Source: Amycolatopsis sp. A133 (GTDB lineage: Bacteria > Actinomycetota > Actinomycetes > Mycobacteriales > Pseudonocardiaceae). Taken from it: a DNA stretch of 55,809 bases. The notes below the pieces were generated by a model, which saw only the letters and a list, made by a program, of their open reading frames with translations, searched no databases and was not told the DNA's origin. Below, piece after piece: positions 1-8,554 of this stretch. The DNA lies in the NCBI RefSeq assembly GCF_031082405.1, contig NZ_JAVHJU010000064.1, positions 1-55,809 of the forward strand, read 5' to 3'. A program made the translations under genes and the position numbers. Position 1 is the stretch's first letter, and each line of letters begins with the position of its first letter.

Positions 1-75
1 ACCCGGAAGCTAAGCCTGACAGCGCCGATGGTACTGCAACCGAAGGGTTGTGGGAGAGTAGGACACCGCCGAACT
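1..75 (+). rRNA. rrf: 5S ribosomal RNA, 3' portion
   Basis: The window opens inside a 5S rRNA. The loop/stem text ACCCGGAAGCTAAGCC, then GATGGTACTGC, then GGGAGAGTAGG and the closing strand CCGCCGAAC are the conserved 3' half of bacterial 5S. The 5' part lies outside the window, and 16S and 23S are expected upstream. The 3' end is placed by the terminal helix and could be off by one or two bases. A strong hairpin terminator follows nine bases later. Confidence 0.93.
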
Positions 76-83
76 TAACCAAA

Positions 84-129
84 CGAAAGGCCCCGGTCGA
101 GAACCCCCAGGTTCTCCCGGGGCCTTTCG
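84..129 (+). terminator. rRNA operon terminator hairpin
   Basis: Arm CGAAAGGCCCCGG (84-96) pairs perfectly with 117-129, and an inner helix GAGAAC (99-104) pairs with GTTCTC (111-116) after a two-base bulge. The position directly behind the 5S rRNA makes it the terminator of the rRNA operon. Confidence 0.9.
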
Positions 130-140
130 CATACCCAAAA

Positions 141-440
141 CCCGCCACGCGAGTTCCGTCCCCAATCACGCCAGTCCCGGCTCCAGTCACGCGACTTCCG
201 GCTCTGATCACGCGAGATGCCTCCCGGATCACGCGAGAAGCCCCGCCAATCACACGTGATGCCCTCCGGCACACACCGTCAGCGGGATCGCCGGCGGAAC
301 TCGCGTGATCAGACCCGTATCTCACGTGACTGAAGACGGAACTCGCGTGATTGGAGGCGGAACTCGCGTGACTGGGGAGGCATCACTCGTGATTGGGGAG
401 GCATCTTGCGTGATTGGCGGGGCATCACGTGGACCTGGAG
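141..440. repeat. Inverted array of 21-bp repeats (array A)
   Basis: Six units with consensus close to CCARTCACGCGAGATGCC run rightward. Their CACG cores start at 146, 167, 188, 209, 230 and 251, an exact 21-bp step. After a centre of about 45 bp the same unit appears in reverse complement, with CGTG cores at 304, 325, 346, 367, 388 and 409 (again exactly 21 bp) and a degenerate seventh near 428. The array lies between the converging 3' ends of the rRNA operon and the L,D-transpeptidase gene. A sister array is at 24714-24882. Short open frames across it are not believable genes. Confidence 0.85.
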
Positions 441-495
441 GGGTCGAGTTGGGTGCCCAGGGGGTTTGGGTGCGTGTCTGGAGGGTTGGTGGGGA

Positions 496-538
496 CGAAG
501 ACGGGGGTCAGGAGCGGAGCTCCTGACCCCCGTCTTCG
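496..538. terminator. Bidirectional hairpin terminator
   Basis: Arm GAAGACGGGGGTCAGGAGC (497-515) pairs perfectly with 519-537 around a three-base loop, extended by C496-G538. It sits 60 bases behind the stop of the minus-strand L,D-transpeptidase gene. Bases 539-599 show nothing else. Confidence 0.8.
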
Positions 539-599
539 GGTGGTGAGGTGAAGCGGGTGGTGAGGTGGCGGACAGGTGTGAGCGCGTGATGGGGGAGGG

Positions 600-1811
600 T
601 TACTTGAGGGCGGAGCCGGCTTGCCAGTCGGGCCAGGACTTGGACCAGTCGCCGTAGAGGTCCCAGACCGGGAGCTGCGGGCCCCCTGAGTTGGTGACCT
701 CTACGACGTCGCCCAGGCCCATGTTCTGGAAGAACCACTGGGCGTTCGCGTCGTTCAGGTTGATGCACCCGTGGGACACGTTCGAACTGCCCTGCTGGCC
801 GACGCTGTTCGGGTTCTCGTGGACGAACTCGCCGTCGTTGGAAATGCGCTCCGACCACTTCTCGTTCGAGCGGTACGCCTTCGGGTCCGGCGGGCAGACG
901 CCGTACGTGCACGAATCCATCGTGTAATTCGCCTGTTTGTCCGAAATGACGTGCGCGCCCAGGTGGGTCGGCGTGGCGTCCTTGCCCATCGAAATCGGCA
1001 TCGACTTGACCATCGCGCCGTTGTGGAAGATCTGCATCTGCTCGGTGGTCCCGTCCGCCTTCGCGATCCAGGAATCGTGCACCTTGTACGTCTCCGTGCG
1101 GTCCTCCGCGCCGAACACCCCGCCGCCGAAGTCGACGCCGTAGATCTTCGCCGTCACCTTCAGCGTCGTGCCGGCCTTCCAGTACTCCTTCGGGCGGTAG
1201 TGGACGTTCGAGTCGTCGATCCAGTACCAGCCGCCCTCCTGCTGCGGGGTCGACTCCACCGTCAGGGCCTTCTCGACCGCCGCCTTGTTCTTGACGGCGA
1301 TCTTGCCGAAGCTGAACACGATCGGCTGGCCGACGCCCACCCCCGTGCTCGCCACCGCGGACGGGGCCGGGATCAGGTTCGCGTTCGCCTGCTTCTTCGG
1401 CGACAGCGTCGTGATCTGGTTGTCCTGCTCGACCGGCTTCCCGTTGGCGCCCTGGGCGTGCGCGACGATCTTGTACGTCGCGCCGTAGCCGAGGGGCTCG
1501 CTGGACGTCCAGCTCGACCCGTCGGCCGCCAGCTTGCCGGCGACCGGCTTCCCCTTGGCCGCGTTGGTCACCGTGACGTCGAGGAGCTTCCCGTTGGCCG
1601 CCTTGACGACGATCGGCGTCGCCGGGTTCACCGCCGCGCCGCCCGCGGGTTCGAACGTCACCGCGACCGGTGTGTCGGACGCCGAAGCGGACCCCGACGC
1701 CAGTGCCCCACCGGCGGGCGAACCGCCGTCGTCACCGGACGAGCAGGCGGAAAGCAGCAGTGCTCCGGCGAGGATTCCGGCCACCGAAAGTAAAATCTTC
1801 TTGGGGAGCAT
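600..1811 (-). CDS. L,D-transpeptidase lipoprotein (YkuD, Ig-like)
   Basis: Makes 3-3 crosslinks in peptidoglycan outside the membrane. The 403-residue product starts with a lipoprotein signal (MLPKKILLSVAG) ending in lipobox LSAC. Two Ig-like segments follow, and the YkuD domain carries the catalytic motif SHGCINLN with an upstream His in FVHEN. This is the layout of the mycobacterial LdtMt1/LdtMt2 family. I chose the ATG at 1811 because it places the signal peptide at the N-terminus and has an AAGAG sequence upstream; an in-frame ATG at 1853 and TTG at 1856 would add a tail before the signal. It is the last gene of a minus-strand run. Confidence 0.93.
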   Translation of the reverse strand: MLPKKILLSVAGILAGALLLSACSSGDDGGSPAGGALASGSASASDTPVAVTFEPAGGAAVNPATPIVVKAANGKLLDVTVTNAAKGKPVAGKLAADGSSWTSSEPLGYGATYKIVAHAQGANGKPVEQDNQITTLSPKKQANANLIPAPSAVASTGVGVGQPIVFSFGKIAVKNKAAVEKALTVESTPQQEGGWYWIDDSNVHYRPKEYWKAGTTLKVTAKIYGVDFGGGVFGAEDRTETYKVHDSWIAKADGTTEQMQIFHNGAMVKSMPISMGKDATPTHLGAHVISDKQANYTMDSCTYGVCPPDPKAYRSNEKWSERISNDGEFVHENPNSVGQQGSSNVSHGCINLNDANAQWFFQNMGLGDVVEVTNSGGPQLPVWDLYGDWSKSWPDWQAGSALK

Positions 1812-1914
1812 ATTGTCTCTTTTTGGGAATTGGGATCGGCGGGCATTCGTCATCAAAACTACGCGATAGCGATGACGTTCTTGCCGGCGGATCGGTGCAT
1901 CGGCGTGACGTGGA

Positions 1915-2784
1915 TCACGTGATGACGAGTCCCGGTGCGCCGTAAAGACCCGGTCCGCGCACCGAAAGCGCGCCGAGGTACTCGCGTGCCGCCGTGTACG
2001 CCTCTTCCGCCAGTGCTTCCGTGTGCCCGAAATCGAGCGGGTTCACCCGCACCGGCGCGGGCCCCGGCAGGTACAGCACCGGCACCTGCGCGGCGGCCAG
2101 CGGCGCCTCCAGCACGGCCTGGTTCCGCATGCTGATCATCGCGGTGAACATCATCACCTCGGCGAACGTCCGCGGCGCGCCCGGCAGCTTCCCGGGGAAC
2201 GCGCAGTCGAGCACCACCAGGGACTTCGCGCCCATGGCGAGCGCCTGCCGCATCGGCACGTTCGCGACGAGCCCGCCGTCGTACAGCAGGTGCCCGTCGT
2301 GCTCGACCGGCGGGAAGATGCCGGGGATCGCGCAGCTCGCCAGGAGGGGCTCGAGCAGCCGCCCGGAGCGGATCAGCAGCGGCTCGGCCGTCTCGACCTG
2401 GGTCGTGACGACGCCGAGCGGCAGCGCCAGGTCCTCGAAACAGGTTTCGGCGCCGAGGTGGTCGGCGATGATCGCCGTCAGGCCGCTGTTGGGGAAGAGG
2501 TGCGTCTTGCTCTGCGTCAGCATCCGCACGCGGCTCAGCACGCCGCCGGGAAACGCCTCGTCGCGCGTCATGCGGGCCCAGATGCCGTGCAGCCGGGCGA
2601 GCGCGTCGCCGCCGGACCGGGCCAGGACGGCCGCGTTGAGCGAACCGACCGACGTGCCCGTCACGAGGTCCGGTGTGAGCCCGGCTTCGGTCAGGGCGCG
2701 CAGCATGCCCACCTGCATTGCGCCGAGGCTGCCGCCACCGCCGAGCACAAAGCCGACCGGGCGGGGGAGATCCGCGAGACTCAT
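1915..2784 (-). CDS. Patatin-like phospholipase
   Basis: Predicted serine acyl hydrolase acting on lipids, 289 residues, no signal peptide. It shows the glycine-rich oxyanion loop GGGGSLGAMQVG near residue 14, the nucleophile elbow GTSVGS, and the Asp partner in YDGGLVANVP, so the Ser-Asp dyad is complete. Start is the ATG at 2784; the open frame continues upstream into the DedA gene but carries no family sequence there. It lies 38 bases behind the DedA gene, so cotranscription is possible. Substrate is unknown. Confidence 0.88.
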   Translation of the reverse strand: MSLADLPRPVGFVLGGGGSLGAMQVGMLRALTEAGLTPDLVTGTSVGSLNAAVLARSGGDALARLHGIWARMTRDEAFPGGVLSRVRMLTQSKTHLFPNSGLTAIIADHLGAETCFEDLALPLGVVTTQVETAEPLLIRSGRLLEPLLASCAIPGIFPPVEHDGHLLYDGGLVANVPMRQALAMGAKSLVVLDCAFPGKLPGAPRTFAEVMMFTAMISMRNQAVLEAPLAAAQVPVLYLPGPAPVRVNPLDFGHTEALAEEAYTAAREYLGALSVRGPGLYGAPGLVIT

Positions 2785-2822
2785 ACCGCCGAATGTAGTA
2801 AAGCCGCAGGTAGAGCGGGCGG

Positions 2823-3470
2823 TCAGGGCACGTGTTCGGGCTCGCGCTCCGGCTCCGCGAGGACCTTGCGCTTCTTGAGCCGCAGCAGGAAGAACACCGC
2901 CGCCGCGGCGAGCACGCCGACCACGATCAGGCCGCCGGTGTTCAGGGCGCCTTCGATGCGCTTGGCGGCCTCGCCCAGCGCCGCGCCGATGCTGATGTGG
3001 ACCAGCGACCAGCAGAACGCGCCCGCCGCGGCGGCCGGCAGGAACTTGCGGAACGCCAGCCCGGACGTCCCGGCCGCCGCCGGGGTCAGCGTCCGGATCA
3101 CCGGCAGGAACCGGGCGAAGAACACCGCCCAGGCGCCCCGGCGTTCGAGGACCGCGGTGGCCTTGTCCCAGCCTTCCAGGCCGTACTTGCGGATCAGCTT
3201 CGTCTCGCGCAGCCGCGGCCCGAAGCGGCGGCCGATGCCGTAGCCGAGGGCGTCGCCCGCCGTCGCGCAGAGGGTGACGACCAGCCACAGGACCAGGAAC
3301 CGCGGCGCGGTGTTCGCCGTCGTCGCGGCGACGAGCAGGCCGGATTCGCCGGGGGCCAGGAACCCCAGCCCGATCGTGCACTCGGCGAACACCAGGCCGC
3401 CGGTCGCGGCGACGAGCCCCGGTTCCGGGAGTCCTTGCAACCAGCTGAGGAGGTCCGAAACCAGGGCCAT
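2823..3470 (-). CDS. DedA/VTT-domain membrane protein
   Basis: A 215-residue multi-pass membrane protein of the DedA (VTT/SNARE-associated) family, which includes undecaprenyl-phosphate and lipid flippases. Visible family signatures are FLAPGESGLLV near the N-terminus and FFARFLPVIRTLTPAAAG in the middle, with the conserved Arg residues. The C-terminal helix ends in a basic tail (LKKRKVLAEPERE). It is 44 bases downstream of lipA. The specific substrate cannot be told from sequence. Confidence 0.9.
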   Translation of the reverse strand: MALVSDLLSWLQGLPEPGLVAATGGLVFAECTIGLGFLAPGESGLLVAATTANTAPRFLVLWLVVTLCATAGDALGYGIGRRFGPRLRETKLIRKYGLEGWDKATAVLERRGAWAVFFARFLPVIRTLTPAAAGTSGLAFRKFLPAAAAGAFCWSLVHISIGAALGEAAKRIEGALNTGGLIVVGVLAAAAVFFLLRLKKRKVLAEPEREPEHVP

Positions 3471-3514
3471 GCCGCCACTTTACCGATCCTTTAAGGATGG
3501 TGGGGTGACGTGGG

Positions 3515-4516
3515 TCACCGCGCCAGGAGCGACGCGGCTTCCTGAGCTGCGGGTCCTTCGGTCGCCAGGTGCTGCAGGTTTTCCGGCAGGACCTCGCCGC
3601 GGTGGGCCTTGGTCTGGGCGTAGAGGCGTCCGGCGCGGTAGGACGAGCGCACCAGCGGCCCGGCCATGACCCCCGCGAAACCCATCGCCTCGGCAGCCTT
3701 CGAGTGCTCCACGAACTCCTCCGGCTTCACCCAACGATCCACCGGGTGATGCCGCGCCGACGGCCGCAGATACTGCGTGATCGTCAAAATCTCACACCCC
3801 GCATCGACCAAGTCCTGCATCGCCGGCCCCACCTCATCCGGCGTCTCACCCATCCCCAGAATCAGATTCGACTTCGTCACCAACCCGGCCTCACGCGCCG
3901 CCGTGATCACCTCCAACGACCGCGCATACCGGAACCCCGGACGAATCCGCTTGAAAATCCGCGGCACCGTCTCCACGTTGTGCGCCAACACCTCCGGCCG
4001 CGACCCAAAAACCTCCGCCAACTGCGCCGGATCCGCATTGAAATCCGGAATCAACAACTCCACACCCGTACCCGGGTTCAAGTCATGGATCTGACGCACA
4101 GTCTCCGCGTAAAGCCACGCACCACCGTCAGGAAGGTCATCCCGGGCCACGCCGGTGACCGTCGAGTACCGCAACCCCATCGCCTGCACCGACTCGGCAA
4201 CCTTCCGCGGCTCCGAAGTGTCCAAAGCCGCAGGCTTGCCCGTATCGATCTGACAGAAGTCACAACGGCGGGTGCACTGATCCCCACCAATAAGGAACGT
4301 GGCCTCCCGGTCTTCCCAGCATTCGTAGATGTTGGGACAACCAGCTTCTTCGCAGACCGTGTGGAGACCTTCGCGGCGCACAAGACCCTTGAGCTCGGTG
4401 AACTCCGGCCCCATCCGCACCCGCGTCTTGATCCACGACGGCTTCTTCTCGATCGGCGTCTCACTGTTGCGAACCTCGAGACGCAGCAGCTTCCGGCCTT
4501 CAGGTGCAGCACTCAC
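3515..4516 (-). CDS. lipA: Lipoyl synthase LipA
   Basis: Radical-SAM enzyme that inserts two sulfurs into octanoyl groups on lipoyl domains, finishing lipoate made by LipB. The 333-residue protein has both cluster motifs: the auxiliary cluster C55-x4-C60-x5-C66 (CEEAGCPNIYEC) and the SAM cluster CTRRCDFC (C81, C85, C88), plus the C-terminal RSSYRAG serine ligand. Start is GTG at 4516. The middle of the gene (about 3720-4300) uses codons unlike its neighbours, with many G-ending codons plus TTG, AAT and ATT. Client proteins are encoded nearby (sucB, 11010-12788). Confidence 0.97.
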   Translation of the reverse strand: MSAAPEGRKLLRLEVRNSETPIEKKPSWIKTRVRMGPEFTELKGLVRREGLHTVCEEAGCPNIYECWEDREATFLIGGDQCTRRCDFCQIDTGKPAALDTSEPRKVAESVQAMGLRYSTVTGVARDDLPDGGAWLYAETVRQIHDLNPGTGVELLIPDFNADPAQLAEVFGSRPEVLAHNVETVPRIFKRIRPGFRYARSLEVITAAREAGLVTKSNLILGMGETPDEVGPAMQDLVDAGCEILTITQYLRPSARHHPVDRWVKPEEFVEHSKAAEAMGFAGVMAGPLVRSSYRAGRLYAQTKAHRGEVLPENLQHLATEGPAAQEAASLLAR

Positions 4517-4541
4517 GGCTTCAACCGTACGCCCGTCCGGG

Positions 4542-5489
4542 CTACGCGGGATCGGGGGTGACGCCGGTCAGCTTCGCCGTGACGTCCCACAACGCGGCGC
4601 CCAGCGACTCGCTGCGCGCGGCGGGCAGGGGCCGGGCCTTGACCGGGTGGCCGCGCAGCCCGCCGAGGCTGCCGGGGGCGATGTAGTCGCCGCCCGCGAC
4701 GCCGTCCGCCGTCGCCGCGTACAGCTGCGGCAGGGCGCCCTGGCGGACGTTCTGCGCGAACAGGATCTCGCCGATCCGGTGACCGCCGGCGATGACCGAG
4801 CGGACGACGGGGTTGGTGTACGACCGCGCCATTCCGCTGCCCAGGCCGGTCGCGGTGTAGCCGGGGTGGGCGGCGACGCTGAGGACGTCGTCGCCGGCCG
4901 CGCGCAGCCGCCGGTCGAGTTCCAGGGCGAACACCTGGTTGGCGAGCTTCGACTGCCCGTAGGCCGTCGCCGGGTTGTAGCGGCGGTGCTCGCCGTTGGG
5001 GTCTTCGAGGTCGATCCGGGCGCCGGTGGCGGCGATGCTCGACAGCACGACGACCCTGGCGTGGTGTCCACCGCGCAGGGCGGGCAGCAGCAGCCAGGTC
5101 AGCGCCGCGTGCCCGAGGTGGTTGGTGCCGAACTGGAGCTCGAACCCGTCGGCCGTGCGGCCGCGGGCGGTCGCCATCACGCCGGCGTTGTTGACCAGCA
5201 CGTCCAGCGCGTCGCCGGTGCGTTCCCGCACCGCGACGGCGGCCGCGCGCACCGAGGCGAGCTCGCTCAGGTCCAGTGGGACGAGCTCGGGTTCGGCGCC
5301 CGCGGCCGCCGCGCGGACCTGGTCCAGTGCCTTCGCGCCGCGTTCGGCGGAGCGGCAGGCGATCAGCACGCGGGCCCCCTTGCCCGCGAGCACCTCGGCG
5401 GTGCGCAGCCCCAGACCGGAGTTCGCCCCCGTGACGAGGACGGTCCGGCCGCTTTGGTCGGCGATGTCGGCTTCGCTCCAACGCGTCAT
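4542..5489 (-). CDS. Short-chain dehydrogenase (SDR)
   Basis: NAD(P)-dependent oxidoreductase of the retinol-dehydrogenase-like SDR group, 315 residues. Cofactor motif TGANSGLG is near residue 20, NNAG follows at mid-Rossmann, and the catalytic YGQSK is present. The start at 5489 lies 18 bases behind the stop of the upstream gene (5508-6029), suggesting one transcript that may continue into lipA 25 bases later. Substrate is unknown. Confidence 0.9.
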   Translation of the reverse strand: MTRWSEADIADQSGRTVLVTGANSGLGLRTAEVLAGKGARVLIACRSAERGAKALDQVRAAAAGAEPELVPLDLSELASVRAAAVAVRERTGDALDVLVNNAGVMATARGRTADGFELQFGTNHLGHAALTWLLLPALRGGHHARVVVLSSIAATGARIDLEDPNGEHRRYNPATAYGQSKLANQVFALELDRRLRAAGDDVLSVAAHPGYTATGLGSGMARSYTNPVVRSVIAGGHRIGEILFAQNVRQGALPQLYAATADGVAGGDYIAPGSLGGLRGHPVKARPLPAARSESLGAALWDVTAKLTGVTPDPA

Positions 5490-5507
5490 GCGCTTACTTA
5501 ACTCTTG

Positions 5508-6029
5508 TTACGCACTAGGCGCGAGCAGACGCCTCAAGTGTCCCATCACCGGACGGCGGCGAACGGATTCCTGGCGGTTCGCGCGCAGCAGCGCCTCGAG
5601 CGCGTGGCCCACCTTGACGATCTCCTCGGCCGGTTCGCGCGGGTCGGCCAGCCCGGCCGTGACGGCGAGCATCCGCAGTTCGCCTTCGTGCATCCGGCGC
5701 AGGGACGCGTGGCGGTCGTAGGCGCCGTCGAGGACCGCGCGCAGGCCGGCGTGCTCGTCGACGGCGGCGCGCCACGCGCGGGTGACGGCGTCGACGTGGT
5801 CGCCGAGGCCGTCGGCGTCGTCCGGGTCGATGACCTCGGCGCGCAGGCGGCCGCTCAGCGTCCGCGTCCACTGGTACTGCAGAGCGGTGAGGATGTTTTC
5901 TTCGGTGCCGAAGTGCTCTTCGGCACCGGGTACCTCTTCGAGCGGCAGCGGCTCGCCCGGGTTCCGGGCGGCCAGGCGGACGGCCGCTTCGAGGATTTCC
6001 TGACGCCGGTAGAAGTCGGTCCAGCTCAT
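5508..6029 (-). CDS. Conserved hypothetical, TetR-C-like helical protein
   Basis: A 173-residue, mostly helical and acidic protein beginning MSWTDFYRRQEILEAA. It resembles uncharacterised actinobacterial proteins that start with the same FYRR segment and look like TetR-type ligand domains with a degenerate N-terminal domain. I see no clear helix-turn-helix. It is the first gene of the minus-strand transcript with the SDR and is divergent from the TetR gene at 6161. Function is not known; the name rests on general resemblance only. Confidence 0.7.
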   Translation of the reverse strand: MSWTDFYRRQEILEAAVRLAARNPGEPLPLEEVPGAEEHFGTEENILTALQYQWTRTLSGRLRAEVIDPDDADGLGDHVDAVTRAWRAAVDEHAGLRAVLDGAYDRHASLRRMHEGELRMLAVTAGLADPREPAEEIVKVGHALEALLRANRQESVRRRPVMGHLRRLLAPSA

Positions 6030-6160
6030 CGTGTGGCTCCCCTTCCGTGGCCCGGGTCATACCGCGGGTCTGCGGCATACTCCCGGTACGGACCTGACGC
6101 GCCGAACATACCATGAGTATGGAGAGCGGTTCCGGGCGTAAAGTTGTGAAGGTGGCGACA

Positions 6161-6772
6161 ATGAGGTCCAGACGACTCGACTACTCCGAGTCGACGCGGT
6201 CCGCGCTGGTCGACAGCGCGGTCGAACTGTTCACCAAACGCGGTTACGCGGGGACCTCGCTCGACGAGATCGCCAAACGCGCCCGGGTGACCAAGGGCGC
6301 GCTGTACCACCACTTCAGCGGTAAGCAGGCCCTGTTCGAAGCCGCGTTCGAGCAGGTCGAGAGTTTCGTCTACGACCGGCTGGACAAGATCGTCAACGGC
6401 GAAGGGTCGCCGTGGGAACGGGCGCTCGGCGGGCTCAACGCGTTCATCCGCAGCTGCCTCGACCCCGCCTACCAGCGGATCGCCATCCACGAGGCGCCGG
6501 TCGTGATGGGCTGGGAACGCTGGCGCGAAGCCGAGGAGCGGTGCAGCTTCGGGCTGGTCCGCTCGGGCCTGCAGTCGCTGATCGACGCGGGCGAGGTGGA
6601 GCCGGTGCCGGTCGACGTCACCGCGCGGCTGCTGTTCGGCGCCCTGTCGAGCGCGGCGACCGAGATCGCCGGTTCGGCTGATCCGAAGAAGGTCGGCGCC
6701 GAGATCGAGGACGTCATCGTCCGCATGCTGGTACGGCTGAGGCGCACGGAGCCCGACGTCTCTATAGGCTGA
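6161..6772 (+). CDS. TetR-family transcriptional regulator
   Basis: A 203-residue repressor-type protein. The DNA-binding domain is near the N-terminus: TSLDEIAKRARVTKGALYHHF is a textbook TetR helix-turn-helix, read here as TSLDEIAKRARVTKGALYHH then F. I start it at the ATG at 6161, which has GAAGGTGG six bases upstream; an ATG at 6113 is in frame but has weaker context. The stop is five bases before the LLM oxidoreductase gene, so the two are probably cotranscribed and the regulator may control both itself and the divergent 6029 gene. Confidence 0.92.
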   Translation: MRSRRLDYSESTRSALVDSAVELFTKRGYAGTSLDEIAKRARVTKGALYHHFSGKQALFEAAFEQVESFVYDRLDKIVNGEGSPWERALGGLNAFIRSCLDPAYQRIAIHEAPVVMGWERWREAEERCSFGLVRSGLQSLIDAGEVEPVPVDVTARLLFGALSSAATEIAGSADPKKVGAEIEDVIVRMLVRLRRTEPDVSIG

Positions 6773-6777
6773 CTTTT

Positions 6778-7713
6778 GTGGACTTGAGGATCTTCACCGA
6801 GCCCCAGCAGGGGGCCAGCTACGACGACCTGCTGCGCGTGGCCAAGGCGACCGAAGCCGCCGGCTACGACGCCTTCTTCCGCAGCGACCACTACCTGAGG
6901 ATGGGCTCGGCCGACGGCCTGCCCGGCCCGACCGACGCGTGGATCACCCTCGCCGGCCTGGCCAGGGAGACCAGCCGCATCCGGCTCGGCACGCTCGTCA
7001 CGGCGGCGACGTTCCGGCACCCCGGGCCGCTGGCCATCTCCGTGGCGCAGGTCGACCACATGTCGGGGGGCCGCGTCGAATTCGGCCTGGGTTCCGGCTG
7101 GTACGACGCCGAGCACGAAGCGTACGGCCTGACGCTGCCGCCGCTGAAGGAGCGTTTCGACCGCTACGCCGAGCAGCTCGAGATCATCACCGGGCTGTGG
7201 AAGACGCCGGTGGGCTCGACGTACTCGTTCGACGGCCGGTACTACACGCTCAAGGATTCGCCGGGCCTGCCCAAACCGGCGCAGTCCCCGGCACCGCCGG
7301 TGATCATCGGCGGCGGGGGCAAGAAGCGCACCCCGGCACTGGCCGCGCGCTTCGCCGACGAGTTCAACCTCCCGTTCGTGGACGCCGAAACGGCGGCGGC
7401 GCAGTTCGCCCGCGTCGACGCGGCGGCGGCGGAGATCGGCCGCGACCCGAAGGAGATCCTGCGCTCGGTGGCCCTGGTCATCGGCGTGGGCCGGTCCGAG
7501 GAAGAGGTCGCACGGCGGGCCGGGGTGATCGGGCGGGACGTCGGCGAGCTGCGGGCCAACGGCCTGGCCGGCACGCCCGCCGAGGTCGTCGACCGGATCG
7601 GGCAGTGGCGGGAGAAGACCGGGATCACCCGGGTCTACCTGCAGCTGCTCGACCTTTCGGACCTGGACCAGATCGAGCTGATCGCCGCCGAGGTTGCCCC
7701 GCAGCTGGACTGA
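6778..7713 (+). CDS. LLM-class F420-dependent oxidoreductase
   Basis: A 311-residue luciferase-like TIM-barrel protein of the TIGR03560 type, which in actinobacteria uses coenzyme F420. The start MDLRIFTEPQQGASYDDLL, the segment SDHYLRMG, and GLGSGWYDAEHEAYG are typical of that group. GTG start at 6778, five bases behind the TetR stop. It ends at a strong hairpin shared with convergent lipB. The substrate is not predictable. Confidence 0.9.
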   Translation: MDLRIFTEPQQGASYDDLLRVAKATEAAGYDAFFRSDHYLRMGSADGLPGPTDAWITLAGLARETSRIRLGTLVTAATFRHPGPLAISVAQVDHMSGGRVEFGLGSGWYDAEHEAYGLTLPPLKERFDRYAEQLEIITGLWKTPVGSTYSFDGRYYTLKDSPGLPKPAQSPAPPVIIGGGGKKRTPALAARFADEFNLPFVDAETAAAQFARVDAAAAEIGRDPKEILRSVALVIGVGRSEEEVARRAGVIGRDVGELRANGLAGTPAEVVDRIGQWREKTGITRVYLQLLDLSDLDQIELIAAEVAPQLD

Positions 7714-7765
7714 GCAGCCCCCGTTTTCCACGCTAGCGGAACGGTCCGACAGTTCCGGGGCGTCG

Positions 7766-7810
7766 AGACCGTGAAGGCCACCTGCTGTCCACAGGTGGCC
7801 TTCACGGTCT
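7766..7810. terminator. Bidirectional hairpin terminator
   Basis: GACCGTGAAGGCCACCTG (7767-7784) pairs perfectly with 7792-7809 around a seven-base loop, with A7766-T7810 closing. It lies between the convergent LLM gene and lipB, touching the lipB stop. Its core (AAGGCCACCT) resembles the arms of the repeat at 40557-40656. Confidence 0.85.
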
Positions 7811-8554
7811 TCAGTTCTGCAGGGCGAATGTGACGCCGGGGGCCTTCGGGGCCTCCGGGCGCGGCAGCCAGCGGTCCTCGCTCACCGGCAGCTCGCCCTC
7901 CAACGCCGCGAGCACCGCGTCGCGGGCCAGGGGCAGCACCGCTTCCACCGTCACGTCCCGCTGGAGCTCGTACGACAGCGACGTCACGCCCGCGTCGCGG
8001 ATGCCGCACGGGACGATCGTGTCGAAGGCCGCCAGGTCGGCGTTGCAGTTCAGCTCGAAGCCGTGCATCGTCACGCCTCGCTGGACGCGGATGCCGATCG
8101 CCGCGATCTTGCGCTCGATCCCGCGGTCGTCGGCCGGGATCCACACGCCGCTGCGGCCTTCCACGCGGCCGCTGGTCACGCCCAGCCGGTCGCACACGTG
8201 GATCAGGGCCTCCTCCAGGCGCCGCACGTAGTGGACGACGTCGATCGGGTCGCCGAGCTGCACGATCGGGTAGCCCACCAGCTGGCCCGGGCCGTGCCAG
8301 GTGATCTTGCCGCCGCGGTCGACGTCGATCACCGGGGTGCCGTCCGTGGGGCGGTCGGCCGGCTCGGTGCGCTTGCCCGCCGTGTACACCGACGGGTGCT
8401 GCAGCAGGAGCATCGTGTCCGGCGCCGTGCCGTCCGCGCGGGCCGTCAAAAAGCCGCGCTGGAGCTCCCAGGCTTCGGTGTAGTCGATCGTGCCCAGTTC
8501 GCGGACGTCGACGGGCTCGGTGCTGGCGCGGCAGGAAGTGCGGGAAGAACTCAC
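7811..8554 (-). CDS. lipB: Octanoyltransferase LipB
   Basis: Transfers octanoate from acyl carrier protein to lipoyl-domain lysines, the step before LipA. The 247-residue protein carries HGPGQLVGYPI, GVTMHGFELNCN and the catalytic-Cys motif IVPCGI. The GTG start at 8554 overlaps the TGA of the PAP2 gene by four bases (GTGA), so translation is coupled. It closes the operon sucB - serine hydrolase - epimerase - PAP2 - lipB. In mycobacteria lipB likewise follows the sucB and TIGR01777 genes. Confidence 0.96.
   Translation of the reverse strand: MSSSRTSCRASTEPVDVRELGTIDYTEAWELQRGFLTARADGTAPDTMLLLQHPSVYTAGKRTEPADRPTDGTPVIDVDRGGKITWHGPGQLVGYPIVQLGDPIDVVHYVRRLEEALIHVCDRLGVTSGRVEGRSGVWIPADDRGIERKIAAIGIRVQRGVTMHGFELNCNADLAAFDTIVPCGIRDAGVTSLSYELQRDVTVEAVLPLARDAVLAALEGELPVSEDRWLPRPEAPKAPGVTFALQN

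Noticed and set aside
141..440. CRISPR-like or tRNA-like structure
   Set aside because: Units are contiguous at 21 bp with no spacers, and no tRNA cloverleaf can be drawn.
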